The notes below the pieces were generated by a model. The model was not told where the DNA came from. It worked only from the letters and a program-made list of their open reading frames with translations, and did no database searches. Of a DNA stretch of 64,000 nucleotides, positions 17,072-25,214 are shown one piece after another. Each line of letters starts with the position of its first letter. Within the stretch, counting starts at the first letter, position 1. The translations under genes and the position numbers were made by a program. This DNA is from Actinocatenispora sera (GTDB lineage: Bacteria; Actinomycetota; Actinomycetes; Mycobacteriales; Micromonosporaceae). The stretch covers positions 3,906,001 to 3,970,000 of the forward strand of contig NZ_AP023354.1 in NCBI RefSeq assembly GCF_018324685.1, written 5' to 3'.

Positions 17072-17497
17072 GTGCTGGGACGTGGTACGCGGTTCGGGAC
17101 TCCGTTTGAGGTCGCCTTCCCGAAGGGCCTGATGCAGTCCGGCCCGGTGGTGCCGGACTACGAGTACAACCCGAACAAGAACGCGCCGAAGGTGCAGAAG
17201 CGCGACGAGGCGACGGGCCTTCTTCAGTGGAAGGCGAACGTGACGGACCCGTCGGAGACCAACGCCAAGCGGGCGTCGTTCGCGCTGCTGTTCGTCGCGG
17301 CGGTGCAGCCGGTGCCGGAGACGCCCGAGCTGGTGCCGGGTACCGACATGCGGCTCATCGAGCTGGAGGGCCTGACGGCGGAGCCGCGGGTGATGGGTCA
17401 GGGCGAGTTCAAGTACCTGGGCTACATCTTCCGCGCGGAGGGCTACCGCCCGGCTGTGGCTGGCGGCAAGGCGGCTCGTTCGGACAAGGCGGCCTGA
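17072..17497 (+). CDS. pra: Pra-like replication/excision activator
   Basis: 141 aa. Resembles the family annotated as plasmid replication, integration and excision activator (Pra of pSAM2): early F-x-x-AFPKG motif, QKRDEATGLLQWKANVTDP, VQPVPETPELVPG and LIELEGLTAEPRV blocks in the family order, with no recognisable DNA-binding domain. In pSAM2, Pra switches on rep-xis-int. It is the first gene of the plus-strand backbone operon, controlled by the operator-flanked TTGACA promoter. GTG 17072 was chosen because AGAGGAG ends nine bases upstream; GTG 17063 in the same frame abuts that site and is unlikely. Confidence 0.7.
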   Translation: MLGRGTRFGTPFEVAFPKGLMQSGPVVPDYEYNPNKNAPKVQKRDEATGLLQWKANVTDPSETNAKRASFALLFVAAVQPVPETPELVPGTDMRLIELEGLTAEPRVMGQGEFKYLGYIFRAEGYRPAVAGGKAARSDKAA

Positions 17498-17575
17498 TTC
17501 GTGACGTGGGCCGGGCTGCGGCATGTTCCCGGCCCGGCCTGCGTCGACCACGGGTGGATGCGGAGGGAGCGGGCG

Positions 17576-17944
17576 GTGACCAGAAAGCATGAGGCGGCTG
17601 CGTTGGCGGCGCCGGGGATCGACGCGATCCGGGATGCGTACCTGACGGGTGGGTCGGATGCGCAGCGGGTGGCAGCGTTGATCGAGATTGCCGGTGCTGC
17701 GGCGGCACTGGCGCGGACGGTGGCCCGGTTCCGGCACGTGGATCGGGTAGAGCTGTTCGAGCTGGTATCGCGGCGCTCGGACGTGCTGCCGGTGCTGGGC
17801 CGCGGGCAGTGGTTGCCCACGATGACCTACCACGTGCCGGCCCCGGGCAAGCGGCGGATTCGCGGCCGTAGCAACACATCCACGGTGCCGGTGCCGGCGG
17901 TGATTCAGCCGGAGCTGTTCGCGGACGTGGACGGTGCGGCGTGA
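17576..17944 (+). CDS. Hypothetical AICE protein (122 aa)
   Basis: No family recognised. Ala/Arg-rich, probably alpha-helical first half (AALIEIAGAAAALARTVARF), then a basic stretch (PGKRRIRGRS) and an acidic C-terminus ending ELFADVDGAA. GTG 17576 was chosen for GGAGGGAG about seven bases upstream; the frame also opens at GTG 17501. Its stop overlaps the next start by four bases. Common small orphan position between pra and tra in AICEs. Confidence 0.55.
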   Translation: MTRKHEAAALAAPGIDAIRDAYLTGGSDAQRVAALIEIAGAAAALARTVARFRHVDRVELFELVSRRSDVLPVLGRGQWLPTMTYHVPAPGKRRIRGRSNTSTVPVPAVIQPELFADVDGAA

Positions 17945-18153
17945 ACGGCGAGGACTCGTTTCGCGGGCGGCATGTGGCGTTGGTGTCGGCCGGGGTGTTC
18001 GACATCCCGTGCGCGTTCCGGCGGATCTCCACGGCGATCGCGGATCAGGACTACCCGCTGGCTCTACGGGCGATCGAGGACGCGCGGTCGGTGCTGGATG
18101 AAACGGCCCGACTGGCGCGGCTGTCGATCCCGGAAGGGGGCCGTGTCGCATGA
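17941..18153 (+). CDS. Small hypothetical AICE protein (70 aa)
   Basis: No family recognised. GTG start within GTGA overlapping the previous stop, and its own stop overlaps the next ATG (ATGA). Predicted helical, with an ALRAIEDARSVLDETARLARL segment. Confidence 0.5.
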   Translation: MNGEDSFRGRHVALVSAGVFDIPCAFRRISTAIADQDYPLALRAIEDARSVLDETARLARLSIPEGGRVA

Positions 18154-18338
18154 TCCGCGAGATTGCGCAGGCCGGGTTACTCGTGGCGCTGATCGCAGTG
18201 GTAGTGGCTGTCGTCGTCGGGGTCGCGCACGCGGTGAAGGCGTCGTTTGACGCACACGAGCGCGCCGAGATCAGGGCCTTCCGTCGTCGGTTGGCTGCTC
18301 GGGACCGGGATGCGTCGGGCTCCGGCGGTGGTCGGTGA
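18150..18338 (+). CDS. Small single-pass membrane protein (62 aa)
   Basis: Residues about 8-28 form a hydrophobic helix (GLLVALIAVVVAVVVGVAHA) followed by a charged, Arg-rich cytoplasmic-type tail. It overlaps both neighbours by four bases. Probably a small Spd-type (plasmid spread) accessory protein by position; function unproven. Confidence 0.55.
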   Translation: MIREIAQAGLLVALIAVVVAVVVGVAHAVKASFDAHERAEIRAFRRRLAARDRDASGSGGGR

Positions 18339-18529
18339 TGGCTCTGGATTGGGATGACCTGGCGGCGGTGGTGGAGCTGGCGGACGCGGAGTTGCGGGCG
18401 TTGCGGGGTGCGGTGGCGGCTCGGGACGTGGACGCGATGTCCGTTGCGGGTGAGCGGCTGCGTGTGGTGTCGGTGACGGCGAGGCAGTTCGTGCGGGTGC
18501 TGGCGGCGCGGGAGCGGGGTGGCTGGTGA
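18335..18529 (+). CDS. Small hypothetical AICE protein (64 aa)
   Basis: No family recognised; acidic amphipathic helical protein (DLAAVVELADAELRALRGAV). GTG 18335 or ATG 18338 may start it (GTGATG overlapping the previous TGA). Confidence 0.5.
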   Translation: MMALDWDDLAAVVELADAELRALRGAVAARDVDAMSVAGERLRVVSVTARQFVRVLAARERGGW

Positions 18530-18747
18530 TGGCGCGGCGTGACTCGGCTGCGGCGGCCGATGAGCTGGTGGCCGGTTGGGCGGATGCGTGCGGGGACGTG
18601 CAGGTGGCGTTGGCGCGCCTGTCGCGTTCGCTGGGTGGTCTGGGCGATGACCGGTTGTCGCGGTGGGTGGCGGAGGCGCAGCGGCCGATGGACGAGATGT
18701 CGGCGTGGCTGGCGCAGGTGCGGCGGCATCTGAACGCGAACCGGTGA
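18526..18747 (+). CDS. Small hypothetical AICE protein (73 aa)
   Basis: No family recognised; helical, with WADACGDVQVALARLSRSL and WVAEAQRPMDEMSAWLAQVR. Same GTGATG overlap start as the preceding gene. In all the clean units it is a complete frame. Confidence 0.5.
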   Translation: MMARRDSAAAADELVAGWADACGDVQVALARLSRSLGGLGDDRLSRWVAEAQRPMDEMSAWLAQVRRHLNANR

Positions 18748-18759
18748 AGGGCGGCGGCG

Positions 18760-19326
18760 ATGCAGTTGTCTCGGCCGCTCCGGCAGGCGGTGGCGGCGTC
18801 GCAACGGGCTCGGTGGCAGGTACGGGAAACGGTGATGGCCTCGGTGCCGGTACGGGCGTGGATGCGGGCGACCTACCGGACCGGCAAGACCGTGGCGTCG
18901 ATGCGCTACGGGCTGCCGCAGCGGGGCGTGGTGGCGGTACGGCGGTCGAGTGGCCGGACGGGGTTCGCTCGTCGTCCGGCGGGCCGCTCGGGGGTGAGTC
19001 GGCCGGCGATGAGTCGGCCAGCTCATCCGGCAGGTCAACGGAATGTCCGGCAACAGGTGAGGAGAGCAGCAATGGCAGACGAGGCGTTGGCGCAGGTCCG
19101 GACGGCGTTGCAGGGCAAGGTGGGCAACGGTGAGGGCTTGGCGCTGGTTCGCTCGTGGGCGGCGTCGGTGCGGTCGGCGGCGGACGAGGTGGCGTCGGTG
19201 CAGCGGAAGTTGTCGGTGGCTGAGGATGAGTTCTTGGACCGTCCGGCGCAGCAGTCGTTTAGCTGGTTGACCCGGTTGTCGGAGAACCTGGATCACTTGG
19301 CGCGCAAGCTGTCCGCCGGCCAGTAG
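18760..19326 (+). CDS. Hypothetical AICE protein (188 aa) with a probable internal start
   Basis: The frame is continuous from ATG 18760. The first ~104 residues are strongly basic and Arg-rich; from ATG 19072 the composition changes to an 84-aa acidic helical protein (MADEALAQVRTALQGKVG...). ATG 19072 is preceded by GAGGAG at a good distance, so the 84-aa product may be made alone, or both forms may exist. No family recognised. It is followed by an intrinsic terminator, the end of the small-gene block. Confidence 0.5.
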   Translation: MQLSRPLRQAVAASQRARWQVRETVMASVPVRAWMRATYRTGKTVASMRYGLPQRGVVAVRRSSGRTGFARRPAGRSGVSRPAMSRPAHPAGQRNVRQQVRRAAMADEALAQVRTALQGKVGNGEGLALVRSWAASVRSAADEVASVQRKLSVAEDEFLDRPAQQSFSWLTRLSENLDHLARKLSAGQ

Positions 19327-19358
19327 GCGTCGCGGCAAGTCAGGGAAGGTAGGGCGAG

Positions 19359-19397
19359 GGCCGCCCGTCACGCACACAGCATGCGGGCGGCCTTCTT
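19359..19397 (+). terminator. Intrinsic terminator between the small-gene block and tra
   Basis: Nine-base perfect stem GGCCGCCCG (19359-19367) / CGGGCGGCC (19384-19392), 16-nt loop, then TTCTT. It separates pra and the small genes from tra, so tra expression may depend on read-through or on a promoter not recognised here. Confidence 0.6.
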
Positions 19398-19443
19398 CAT
19401 GCCCAAACGCGGTCACGGACGGTTATCGGAGGGGTTGGGGGTC

Positions 19444-21072
19444 ATGGCTAAGCGGATGGTGGCCACGCAGGTCTACCGGGAGTCGATGGGCCAGCGGTTG
19501 TGGGACGCGATGCCGCTGGTGGTGCAGATCCCGGTAGCGGTGGGCGTCGGGGCGTACCGGGTGATCAAGCTCGCGGTCCAGCACCCCCGCACGACCGGTG
19601 TGGTGGCCACGCTGGGCACGGCCGGGCTGGTGGGTGGCCGGTGGGCGCTGGCCGGTGTGGTCCTGGCCCCGGTCGTGGCCGGCGTGGTGTGGCGCATCGC
19701 CTGGCCCGTCTCGTTCAAGCAGCGGGTCACGCCCCGCATCCTGCGGTGGCAGCGTCGCTGGATCCGGTACGGGCGTCGCTGGGATCGGTGGATGACCCGG
19801 TGCAAGCTGACCGTGCGGGATCACGACGGGGAGGTCATCCCCGGCATCCGCAAGGTGGAGGTGCTGCCGGCGGCCGATCGGCTGCTGGTGGACGTGCCGG
19901 TCGGGATGACGGTCGACGCCCTCCGGGCCAAGACGGGGGAGTTGGCGAACGCAGCGCGGGCGTTGGCGTGCAGGGTGTGGGAAGTGCCGGGTAGCCCGGG
20001 TGAGGCGTGGGTGGAGTTCCAGCACACGGACATCCTGATCTCCACGGTGCCAGCGCTGCCGATCCCGCAAGCCGACGAATCCGGGATGGTGCCGGTGGAC
20101 CTGGCGGCCGTCCCGGTCGGCATGCGCGAGGACGGGACCGGCTGGACGATCCCGCTGCTGGCCCGGCATGTGCTGGTGGCGGGCCGGTCCCGGTCGGGTA
20201 AGGGCTCGCTGATCTGGTCGGTGCTGCGCTACCTGGCGCCGGCGATCCGGGCCGGGCTGGTGAAGGTGACCGGGATCGACCCGAAGGGCGGCATGGAGCT
20301 GTCCATCGGGCGCCCGTTGTTCACCCGGTATGAGGCGGACCGGGCCGAAGCCATGGTCGCGCTGCTGGAAGCGGAAGCCGATCATATGGACTGCGTGGCG
20401 TTGGAGCTGGCGGGCAATGTCCGCAAGTTCACCCCGTCGATGACCCACCCGCTGCATCTGGTGATCGTGGACGAGTTGGCGACGCTGACCGCGTACGCGC
20501 CGATGGATGTGCGGCGCCGGGCTGAGTACGCGTTGGGGCGGCTGCTGACCAAGGGCGCGGCGGTCGGCTGGGTGGTGCTCGGGTGCGTGCAGGAGCCGTC
20601 GAAGGACATCATCCCGATGCGCGGGCTGTTCACCTACCGCATCGCCCTCGGGCTCGACACCCCGTCGCAGGTGGACATGGTGTTGGGCGACGGGATGCGT
20701 GACCTCGGTGCGCTGGCCGATCAGATCCCGTTGACGGCGCCGGGCATGGGCTACGCGCTGTCGGAGTTCGAGAAGAACCCGTTCCGGGTGCGTGCCGCCT
20801 ACGTCGATGACGACCAGATCCGCGACATGGCCGCCGAGTACGCACCGATCACCACCGACGCCAACGACGTCGAAGACATCCCGGCTGCCCCCATGGCTGG
20901 CAACCGCAACGAGGGCCAGGCGGACGAGGCCAAGCGGCCGGAGCCGGTGGAAGTGGTCGACCTGGAGGAGTGCCCGCCGGCCGATGTGACGCCGGTGGTG
21001 CCGGACTCGCTGCTGGCCAAGCTGCGCAACCTGCCGGCAGCGGACGGCTCGGACGGGACGGAGGCGGCGTGA
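19444..21072 (+). CDS. FtsK/SpoIIIE-type conjugative DNA translocase (Tra)
   Basis: 542 aa. N-terminal membrane region (hydrophobic stretches about 52-88), a linker, then an FtsK-like motor: Walker A G247RSRSGKGS255, VTGIDPKGG at 276-283, Walker B HLVIVDE 338-344, and later GCVQEPSKDIIP. Actinomycete AICEs move double-stranded DNA between mycelia with one such TraB-like hexameric pump; this is that protein by domain and context. The acidic C-terminal tail presumably bears a DNA-recognition segment, not identifiable by eye. ATG 19444 follows GGAGGGG; the frame extends upstream into the terminator, so the earlier start at 19381 is rejected. It shares TGATG with the next gene. Confidence 0.88.
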   Translation: MAKRMVATQVYRESMGQRLWDAMPLVVQIPVAVGVGAYRVIKLAVQHPRTTGVVATLGTAGLVGGRWALAGVVLAPVVAGVVWRIAWPVSFKQRVTPRILRWQRRWIRYGRRWDRWMTRCKLTVRDHDGEVIPGIRKVEVLPAADRLLVDVPVGMTVDALRAKTGELANAARALACRVWEVPGSPGEAWVEFQHTDILISTVPALPIPQADESGMVPVDLAAVPVGMREDGTGWTIPLLARHVLVAGRSRSGKGSLIWSVLRYLAPAIRAGLVKVTGIDPKGGMELSIGRPLFTRYEADRAEAMVALLEAEADHMDCVALELAGNVRKFTPSMTHPLHLVIVDELATLTAYAPMDVRRRAEYALGRLLTKGAAVGWVVLGCVQEPSKDIIPMRGLFTYRIALGLDTPSQVDMVLGDGMRDLGALADQIPLTAPGMGYALSEFEKNPFRVRAAYVDDDQIRDMAAEYAPITTDANDVEDIPAAPMAGNRNEGQADEAKRPEPVEVVDLEECPPADVTPVVPDSLLAKLRNLPAADGSDGTEAA

Positions 21073-21326
21073 TGAGTGCGGTACCGGCAGACAACGACGG
21101 GGCGCGGCTGTTCCGGATCCGGGTCCCCGGGTCGGACAAGTCGACGGCGGTGACGGTGCGGATGACCGACGAGTCGGCGTGGATCGCGATCGGGGCTCGG
21201 CATCGTCGGCTTCCGCTGACCGTGCCGGAGGCGTGGGCGTTGTTCAAGGCCCTGGCCGATGCGCTGGATACGGCTGGGGATCCGCCGGCGTTCCTGTCTC
21301 GTCCCGTCCACCGCGACACCAAGTAG
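21072..21326 (+). CDS. Small hypothetical AICE protein (84 aa)
   Basis: Start ATG 21072 overlaps the Tra stop (TGATG), so it is translationally coupled to tra. Mixed alpha/beta-looking sequence (ARLFRIRVPGSDKSTAVTVRM ... WALFKALADALDTAG). No family recognised; a transfer accessory role is inferred from coupling only. Confidence 0.5.
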   Translation: MSAVPADNDGARLFRIRVPGSDKSTAVTVRMTDESAWIAIGARHRRLPLTVPEAWALFKALADALDTAGDPPAFLSRPVHRDTK

Positions 21327-21336
21327 GGGGTGACCT

Positions 21337-21966
21337 GTGGTGGCTGAGGCAAGCAAGTCGCAGCGGGTAGAGGATGTCGCTCGGCTCGGGATCATGGGCG
21401 CGATCGGCGTCATGGCCGGTGCCGCGTCGTTCACGCACATGCACGACTGGACGATGCAGGCGCTCCCGCACGGGACGGCCGACTGGTTCGGCTGGGCGAA
21501 CGCGGTCGCCTCCGAGCTGATGCCCACGTGTGCGCTGTTGGAGATCCGCCGCAAGCGCCGGGCCGGCGGCTCGATCACCTACCCGGTCGCGCTGCTGGTC
21601 GCCTCCGGCCTGCTCTCACTGGGCGCCCAGGTCTCGCAAGCCGGAGACTCCCTCACCTCGAAGGGTCTGGCGGCGCTGCCGGCGGTGGCGTTCATGCTGC
21701 TGGTCAAGCTCGTGTTCTCCGGCCTCCCGAAGACCACGAATGACACGGAAGCTGTTGTCCCACAACGGGAGCGAGTCACCGACCCGGCCCCTGCGGAGGT
21801 CGAGCCTGCCGCTCCGGTACCTCCCTCGGTGCCTGCCGCTCCGGTGCCTGGCGTTCCTGCGGTGACTCGTCCGGTGTCGTCCACGGTCCCGGCTGCTCCG
21901 GTGGTCCCGTCGGGTCCGGTCGTGCCGGGCCGCGCTAACGGCCGTCCGGTGGTGATCGGCCGATGA
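21337..21966 (+). CDS. SpdB-like integral membrane protein (DUF2637-type)
   Basis: 209 aa. Four hydrophobic segments in residues about 15-130 (GIMGAIGVMAGAASF; WFGWANAVASELMPTCALLEI; YPVALLVASGLLSLGAQVS; LPAVAFMLLVKLVFSGL), then a Pro/Val/Ala-rich disordered tail. The FTHMHDW...ELMPTCALLE pattern resembles DUF2637/SpdB2 proteins that assist intramycelial spread of actinomycete plasmids. GTG start 21337 after a GGGGGTGA sequence. The stop overlaps the rep ATG (ATGA). Confidence 0.65.
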   Translation: MVAEASKSQRVEDVARLGIMGAIGVMAGAASFTHMHDWTMQALPHGTADWFGWANAVASELMPTCALLEIRRKRRAGGSITYPVALLVASGLLSLGAQVSQAGDSLTSKGLAALPAVAFMLLVKLVFSGLPKTTNDTEAVVPQRERVTDPAPAEVEPAAPVPPSVPAAPVPGVPAVTRPVSSTVPAAPVVPSGPVVPGRANGRPVVIGR

Positions 21967-23759
21967 CCACCACCGTGGACACGATGATGCTGCCCGGTCT
22001 CGGGCAGGACGACCAACCGCGTCCGGGGTCGCGGGCAGCTCGGATGCTGCAGCCGATCGCGAAGGATGTAGCGGTTGAGCTGGCGAAGAAGTTCGGGGTG
22101 TGCGTCAAACCGGTGTGGCTTCGCCGTACCAACACCGCGACCGGGGAAACCGAGCTGGTGCCGGTGCCCTGCGGGGCTACGTCGGCGGCGAAGTGTGAGC
22201 CGTGCGCGGAAGCCAACCGCAGGCTGCGCATGCAGCAGATCCGGGAAGGCTGGCACCTTACCGAAGAGCCGGTCACCACCCCGGATGCCCCGACCGATGA
22301 ACAGCGGGATTTGGTGGAGTACCGGGCTGTCCTGGAGTTCGCCCGCACGTCGGTGGTGATGGCGGCCGAGTGGGACCAGGTGCGCGAGCTGGACGCGGAG
22401 ATTGACCGGGTGGATGAGCAGATCACCGCGGCCGGTGTGCGCGGCTCGGTCCTGCCCGGCGGCCGGAAGGACGGGACCGATCCGGACGAGTCGGCCCCGT
22501 CGCGGAAGCGGTCCACGAAACGGCGGCAGGACGCGCCGGACCTTCCTCGCCTGCCCGTCGCCAACCGGACCATCCCGCACCCACACATCGGCACCGACGG
22601 CCGGGAGCACCGGGACTCGGTGTTCCTGACCTTGACGCTCGGCAGCTACGGGCCGATCCACTCCGCCTACCGGCGTCGCGGCGCGGTGGAGGTGTGCGAG
22701 TGCGGGGAGCTGCACAGCCCCCACGACCCCAGGGTCGGGACCCCGGTGGACCCGGACAGCTACGACTACCGGGCCGCGGCGCTGGACGCGATCCACTTCG
22801 CGAAGGTGCTCGACCGGTTCTGGCAGAACCTCCGCCGCGCGGTCGGGTGGAACGTCCAGTACGCCGGGTCGGTCGAGATGCAAAAGCGGCTGGCCCCACA
22901 CGGGCACTTCGCCGTCCGGGGAGCACTCCCGCGGGCACTGGTGCGGCAGGTGGCGGCGGCGACCTACCACCAGGTGTGGTGGCCCGCCCACGACAAGATC
23001 GTGTACGACCCGGACGGGGCAGTGCCGGTGTGGGACCCGGACGCCAAGACCTACCGGGACCCGGAAACCTCGGCGGCGCTGCCGACCTGGGATGAGGCGC
23101 TGGACGCCTTGGATGAGGACCCGGACGCGGAACCTGCGCACGTGGTGCGGCTCGGCAGCGTGCACCTTGCCGGGGTGCGGGGCGGCTCGGAGAGCGCCGA
23201 GAAGACCATCCGCTACATCACCAAGTACATCGCGAAGGACATCACCGACGCGGTGGCTCCGGGGTCGCGGGCGCAGGAAGACCACCTCGCCCGCCTGGCG
23301 GCCGAGCTGCAAACCCTGCCGTGCTCTCCGACCTGTGCGAACTGGCTGCTGTACGGGGTGCAGCCCAAGAACGCGAAGGCTACGGCGCGGCCGGGACGGT
23401 GCAAGGGCAAGGTGCATCAGCGGCGCACCCTCGGGTTCACCGGGCGGCGGGTGCTGGTCTCCCGGCAGTGGTCGAACAAGACCCTGTCCGATCACCGGGC
23501 CGACCGCAAAGCCTGGGTCAAAGCTCTCCTCGCGCTTTCGGCAACCGGGGAAACCACGATCGGCGAGCACGACCAGGCGGCCGGCGACCCTCCGCCGTTC
23601 GAGTACGAGTTGGCGTCCCGGGACGACCCGGACGTGCCTCCGCCGCATGTGCATTTCCTGCGCAAGATCGCCGAACGGCAAGCCTGGCGGGCACAACTCG
23701 ACGCGGCGAAACAACAGGCACAGCAGCAGCTTTTGGCAACGCAAACCGTTGCGGCATAA
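21963..23759 (+). CDS. repSA: RepSA-type rolling-circle replication initiator
   Basis: 598 aa. Motifs in order: cysteines C70, C78 and C81 (possible zinc site), FLTLTL 221-226 (motif I), HGHFAVRG with H313xH315 (metal-binding HUH motif), YITKYIAKD 418-426 (catalytic Tyr region), and C454xxxC458. This is the actinomycete RepSA initiator class, which nicks a double-strand origin and drives rolling-circle replication of the excised element. ATG overlaps the spdB stop; xis and int follow, giving the standard rep-xis-int cassette. The origin itself was not located; in related elements it lies close to or inside rep. Confidence 0.85.
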   Translation: MTTTVDTMMLPGLGQDDQPRPGSRAARMLQPIAKDVAVELAKKFGVCVKPVWLRRTNTATGETELVPVPCGATSAAKCEPCAEANRRLRMQQIREGWHLTEEPVTTPDAPTDEQRDLVEYRAVLEFARTSVVMAAEWDQVRELDAEIDRVDEQITAAGVRGSVLPGGRKDGTDPDESAPSRKRSTKRRQDAPDLPRLPVANRTIPHPHIGTDGREHRDSVFLTLTLGSYGPIHSAYRRRGAVEVCECGELHSPHDPRVGTPVDPDSYDYRAAALDAIHFAKVLDRFWQNLRRAVGWNVQYAGSVEMQKRLAPHGHFAVRGALPRALVRQVAAATYHQVWWPAHDKIVYDPDGAVPVWDPDAKTYRDPETSAALPTWDEALDALDEDPDAEPAHVVRLGSVHLAGVRGGSESAEKTIRYITKYIAKDITDAVAPGSRAQEDHLARLAAELQTLPCSPTCANWLLYGVQPKNAKATARPGRCKGKVHQRRTLGFTGRRVLVSRQWSNKTLSDHRADRKAWVKALLALSATGETTIGEHDQAAGDPPPFEYELASRDDPDVPPPHVHFLRKIAERQAWRAQLDAAKQQAQQQLLATQTVAA

Positions 23760-23778
23760 GGATCTGGGGAGGATCGCT

Positions 23779-23976
23779 GTGTCCACGAAGGACGCGGTTC
23801 GGCTCGAACCTGCTTGGACGATTGACGACGTGGCGGCGTACCTCCGGGTGCCGGTCGAGACGCTGCGGACCTGGCGCAAGAAGCGCACTGGCCCGCCGGC
23901 TCGTCGCTGCGGCAAACACCTTCGCTACGACCCGGTAGCCGTTCGGGCGTGGCTCAGTTCGAGCGACGTGGCGTAG
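23779..23976 (+). CDS. xis: Excisionase (MerR/HTH_17-like)
   Basis: 65 aa. A single winged helix-turn-helix: WTIDDVAAYLRVPVETLRTW, then KHLRYDPVAVRAWL. It directs Int towards excision by bending the att sites. GTG 23779 follows GGGGAGG by six bases; a longer frame opening upstream runs through rep and is not real. Confidence 0.82.
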   Translation: MSTKDAVRLEPAWTIDDVAAYLRVPVETLRTWRKKRTGPPARRCGKHLRYDPVAVRAWLSSSDVA

Positions 23977-23987
23977 GGCGGCGGGAC

Positions 23988-25214
23988 GTGGCGCACATCG
24001 AGGATCGTTGGTACCGACCGACGCAAGACGAGTTCGGCAAGGTGGTCGTCAACGGCCGCGGCAAGCCGGTGATGGAGCGGACGGAGAGGTACGGCAAGGG
24101 GGATCGGTACCGCGTTCGCTACCTGACCCCCGCGGGGGAGCGGCGGAGCAAGTCCTTCGCGGACAAGCAGAAGGGCGATGCTGAGGCGTTCCTCATCACC
24201 GTTGAGTCCGAGAAGCGGCGAGGGACCTACGTCGATCCCACCGCCGGCAAGGTCTTGTTCCGCGACTACGCGGAGCAGTGGATGCGCGGACAGACGTTCG
24301 ATGAGTCGACCCGCGAATCGGTCGAGTACCGCGTTCGCAAGCACCTCTATCCGATGCTTGGGGATCGTCCGCTGAGCAAGATCAACCCTGGATTGATCCG
24401 GGATTGGGACCGCTCGCTGTACGACGTGTTGTCGGCGTCCACGCGCTCGGTCGTGTTTGCTCACCTACGCGCCATCCTCGGCGCGGCTGTCGATGACGAG
24501 AAGATCGTCAAGAACCCATGCACAGCGCGCTCTGTGCGGCAACCGCGGCCCACTGAACGGCGCGTCGTTCCTTGGACTCGCGAACAGGTGGCCGCGATCC
24601 GCCGGGCGGTCCCTGAGCGGTACCGACTGGTGGTGGACCTCGGCGCCGGTTGCGGCCTGCGTCAGGGCGAGATCTTCGGCTTGTCTCCCGATGATGTGGA
24701 CCTGGACGCCGGAGTGATCCATGTGCGGAGGCAGGTCAAGCGGGTCCGCTCGCGGTTGGTCTTCGGCCTGCCCAAGAACGATCGCGACCGGCACGTGCCG
24801 CTTCCTAGCATGATCGCGCGCCGAATCGAGGACCACATCGACGGTGGTCGGTTCGGCCCGACCTCGATCACGCTGCCGTGGGAGAACCCGCTGACCGGGA
24901 AGCCGACCACGGTGGACCTGCTGTTGACGACGACCCGGAACGGTGCGCTCAACCGGTCGACGTTCGACAGCAAGATGTGGCATCCCGCCTTGGCCCTGGC
25001 GGGCATCGAACGGTCGCGCGCGACCGGTGTCCACGCGCTGCGGCACTTCTACGCCTCGGCGCTGCTGGACGCGGGGGAGAACATCAAGAGCCTGTCGAGC
25101 TACCTCGGGCACCACGATCCCGGCTTCACGCTGCGGGTGTACACGCACCTGATGCCGTCGAGCGAGGACAGGGCGCGTCGCGCGATCGACAGTGTGCTGG
25201 GCGGAGACGAGTAA
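23988..25214 (+). CDS. int: Tyrosine site-specific integrase
   Basis: 408 aa. N-terminal arm-binding region (AHIEDRWYRP... GDRYRVRYL), core-binding domain around 85-175, and a catalytic domain with R225 in GCGLRQGE, K263 in LPKNDRD, H349-x-x-R352 in HALRHFYAS, H375 in LGHHDPG and nucleophile Y385 in LRVYTH. Catalyses integration and, with Xis, excision. GTG 23988 is preferred because AICE integrases usually begin at this xxIEDRW motif; GTG 23949 in frame would overlap xis. The att site follows within about 100 bp. Confidence 0.92.
   Translation: MAHIEDRWYRPTQDEFGKVVVNGRGKPVMERTERYGKGDRYRVRYLTPAGERRSKSFADKQKGDAEAFLITVESEKRRGTYVDPTAGKVLFRDYAEQWMRGQTFDESTRESVEYRVRKHLYPMLGDRPLSKINPGLIRDWDRSLYDVLSASTRSVVFAHLRAILGAAVDDEKIVKNPCTARSVRQPRPTERRVVPWTREQVAAIRRAVPERYRLVVDLGAGCGLRQGEIFGLSPDDVDLDAGVIHVRRQVKRVRSRLVFGLPKNDRDRHVPLPSMIARRIEDHIDGGRFGPTSITLPWENPLTGKPTTVDLLLTTTRNGALNRSTFDSKMWHPALALAGIERSRATGVHALRHFYASALLDAGENIKSLSSYLGHHDPGFTLRVYTHLMPSSEDRARRAIDSVLGGDE

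Noticed and set aside
16979-19072. Very long minus-strand open frame (about 697 codons) opposite pra and the small genes
   Set aside because: Pro/Arg/Ser-rich low-complexity translation with no family pattern; the plus strand has coupled starts and ribosome sites. Typical antisense shadow in high-GC DNA. The same holds for its copies.
21579-23915. Minus-strand open frame of about 778 codons opposite rep
   Set aside because: Mirror of the RepSA gene, rich in R/G/V/H, no motifs; breaks only where the plus-strand gene has indels.
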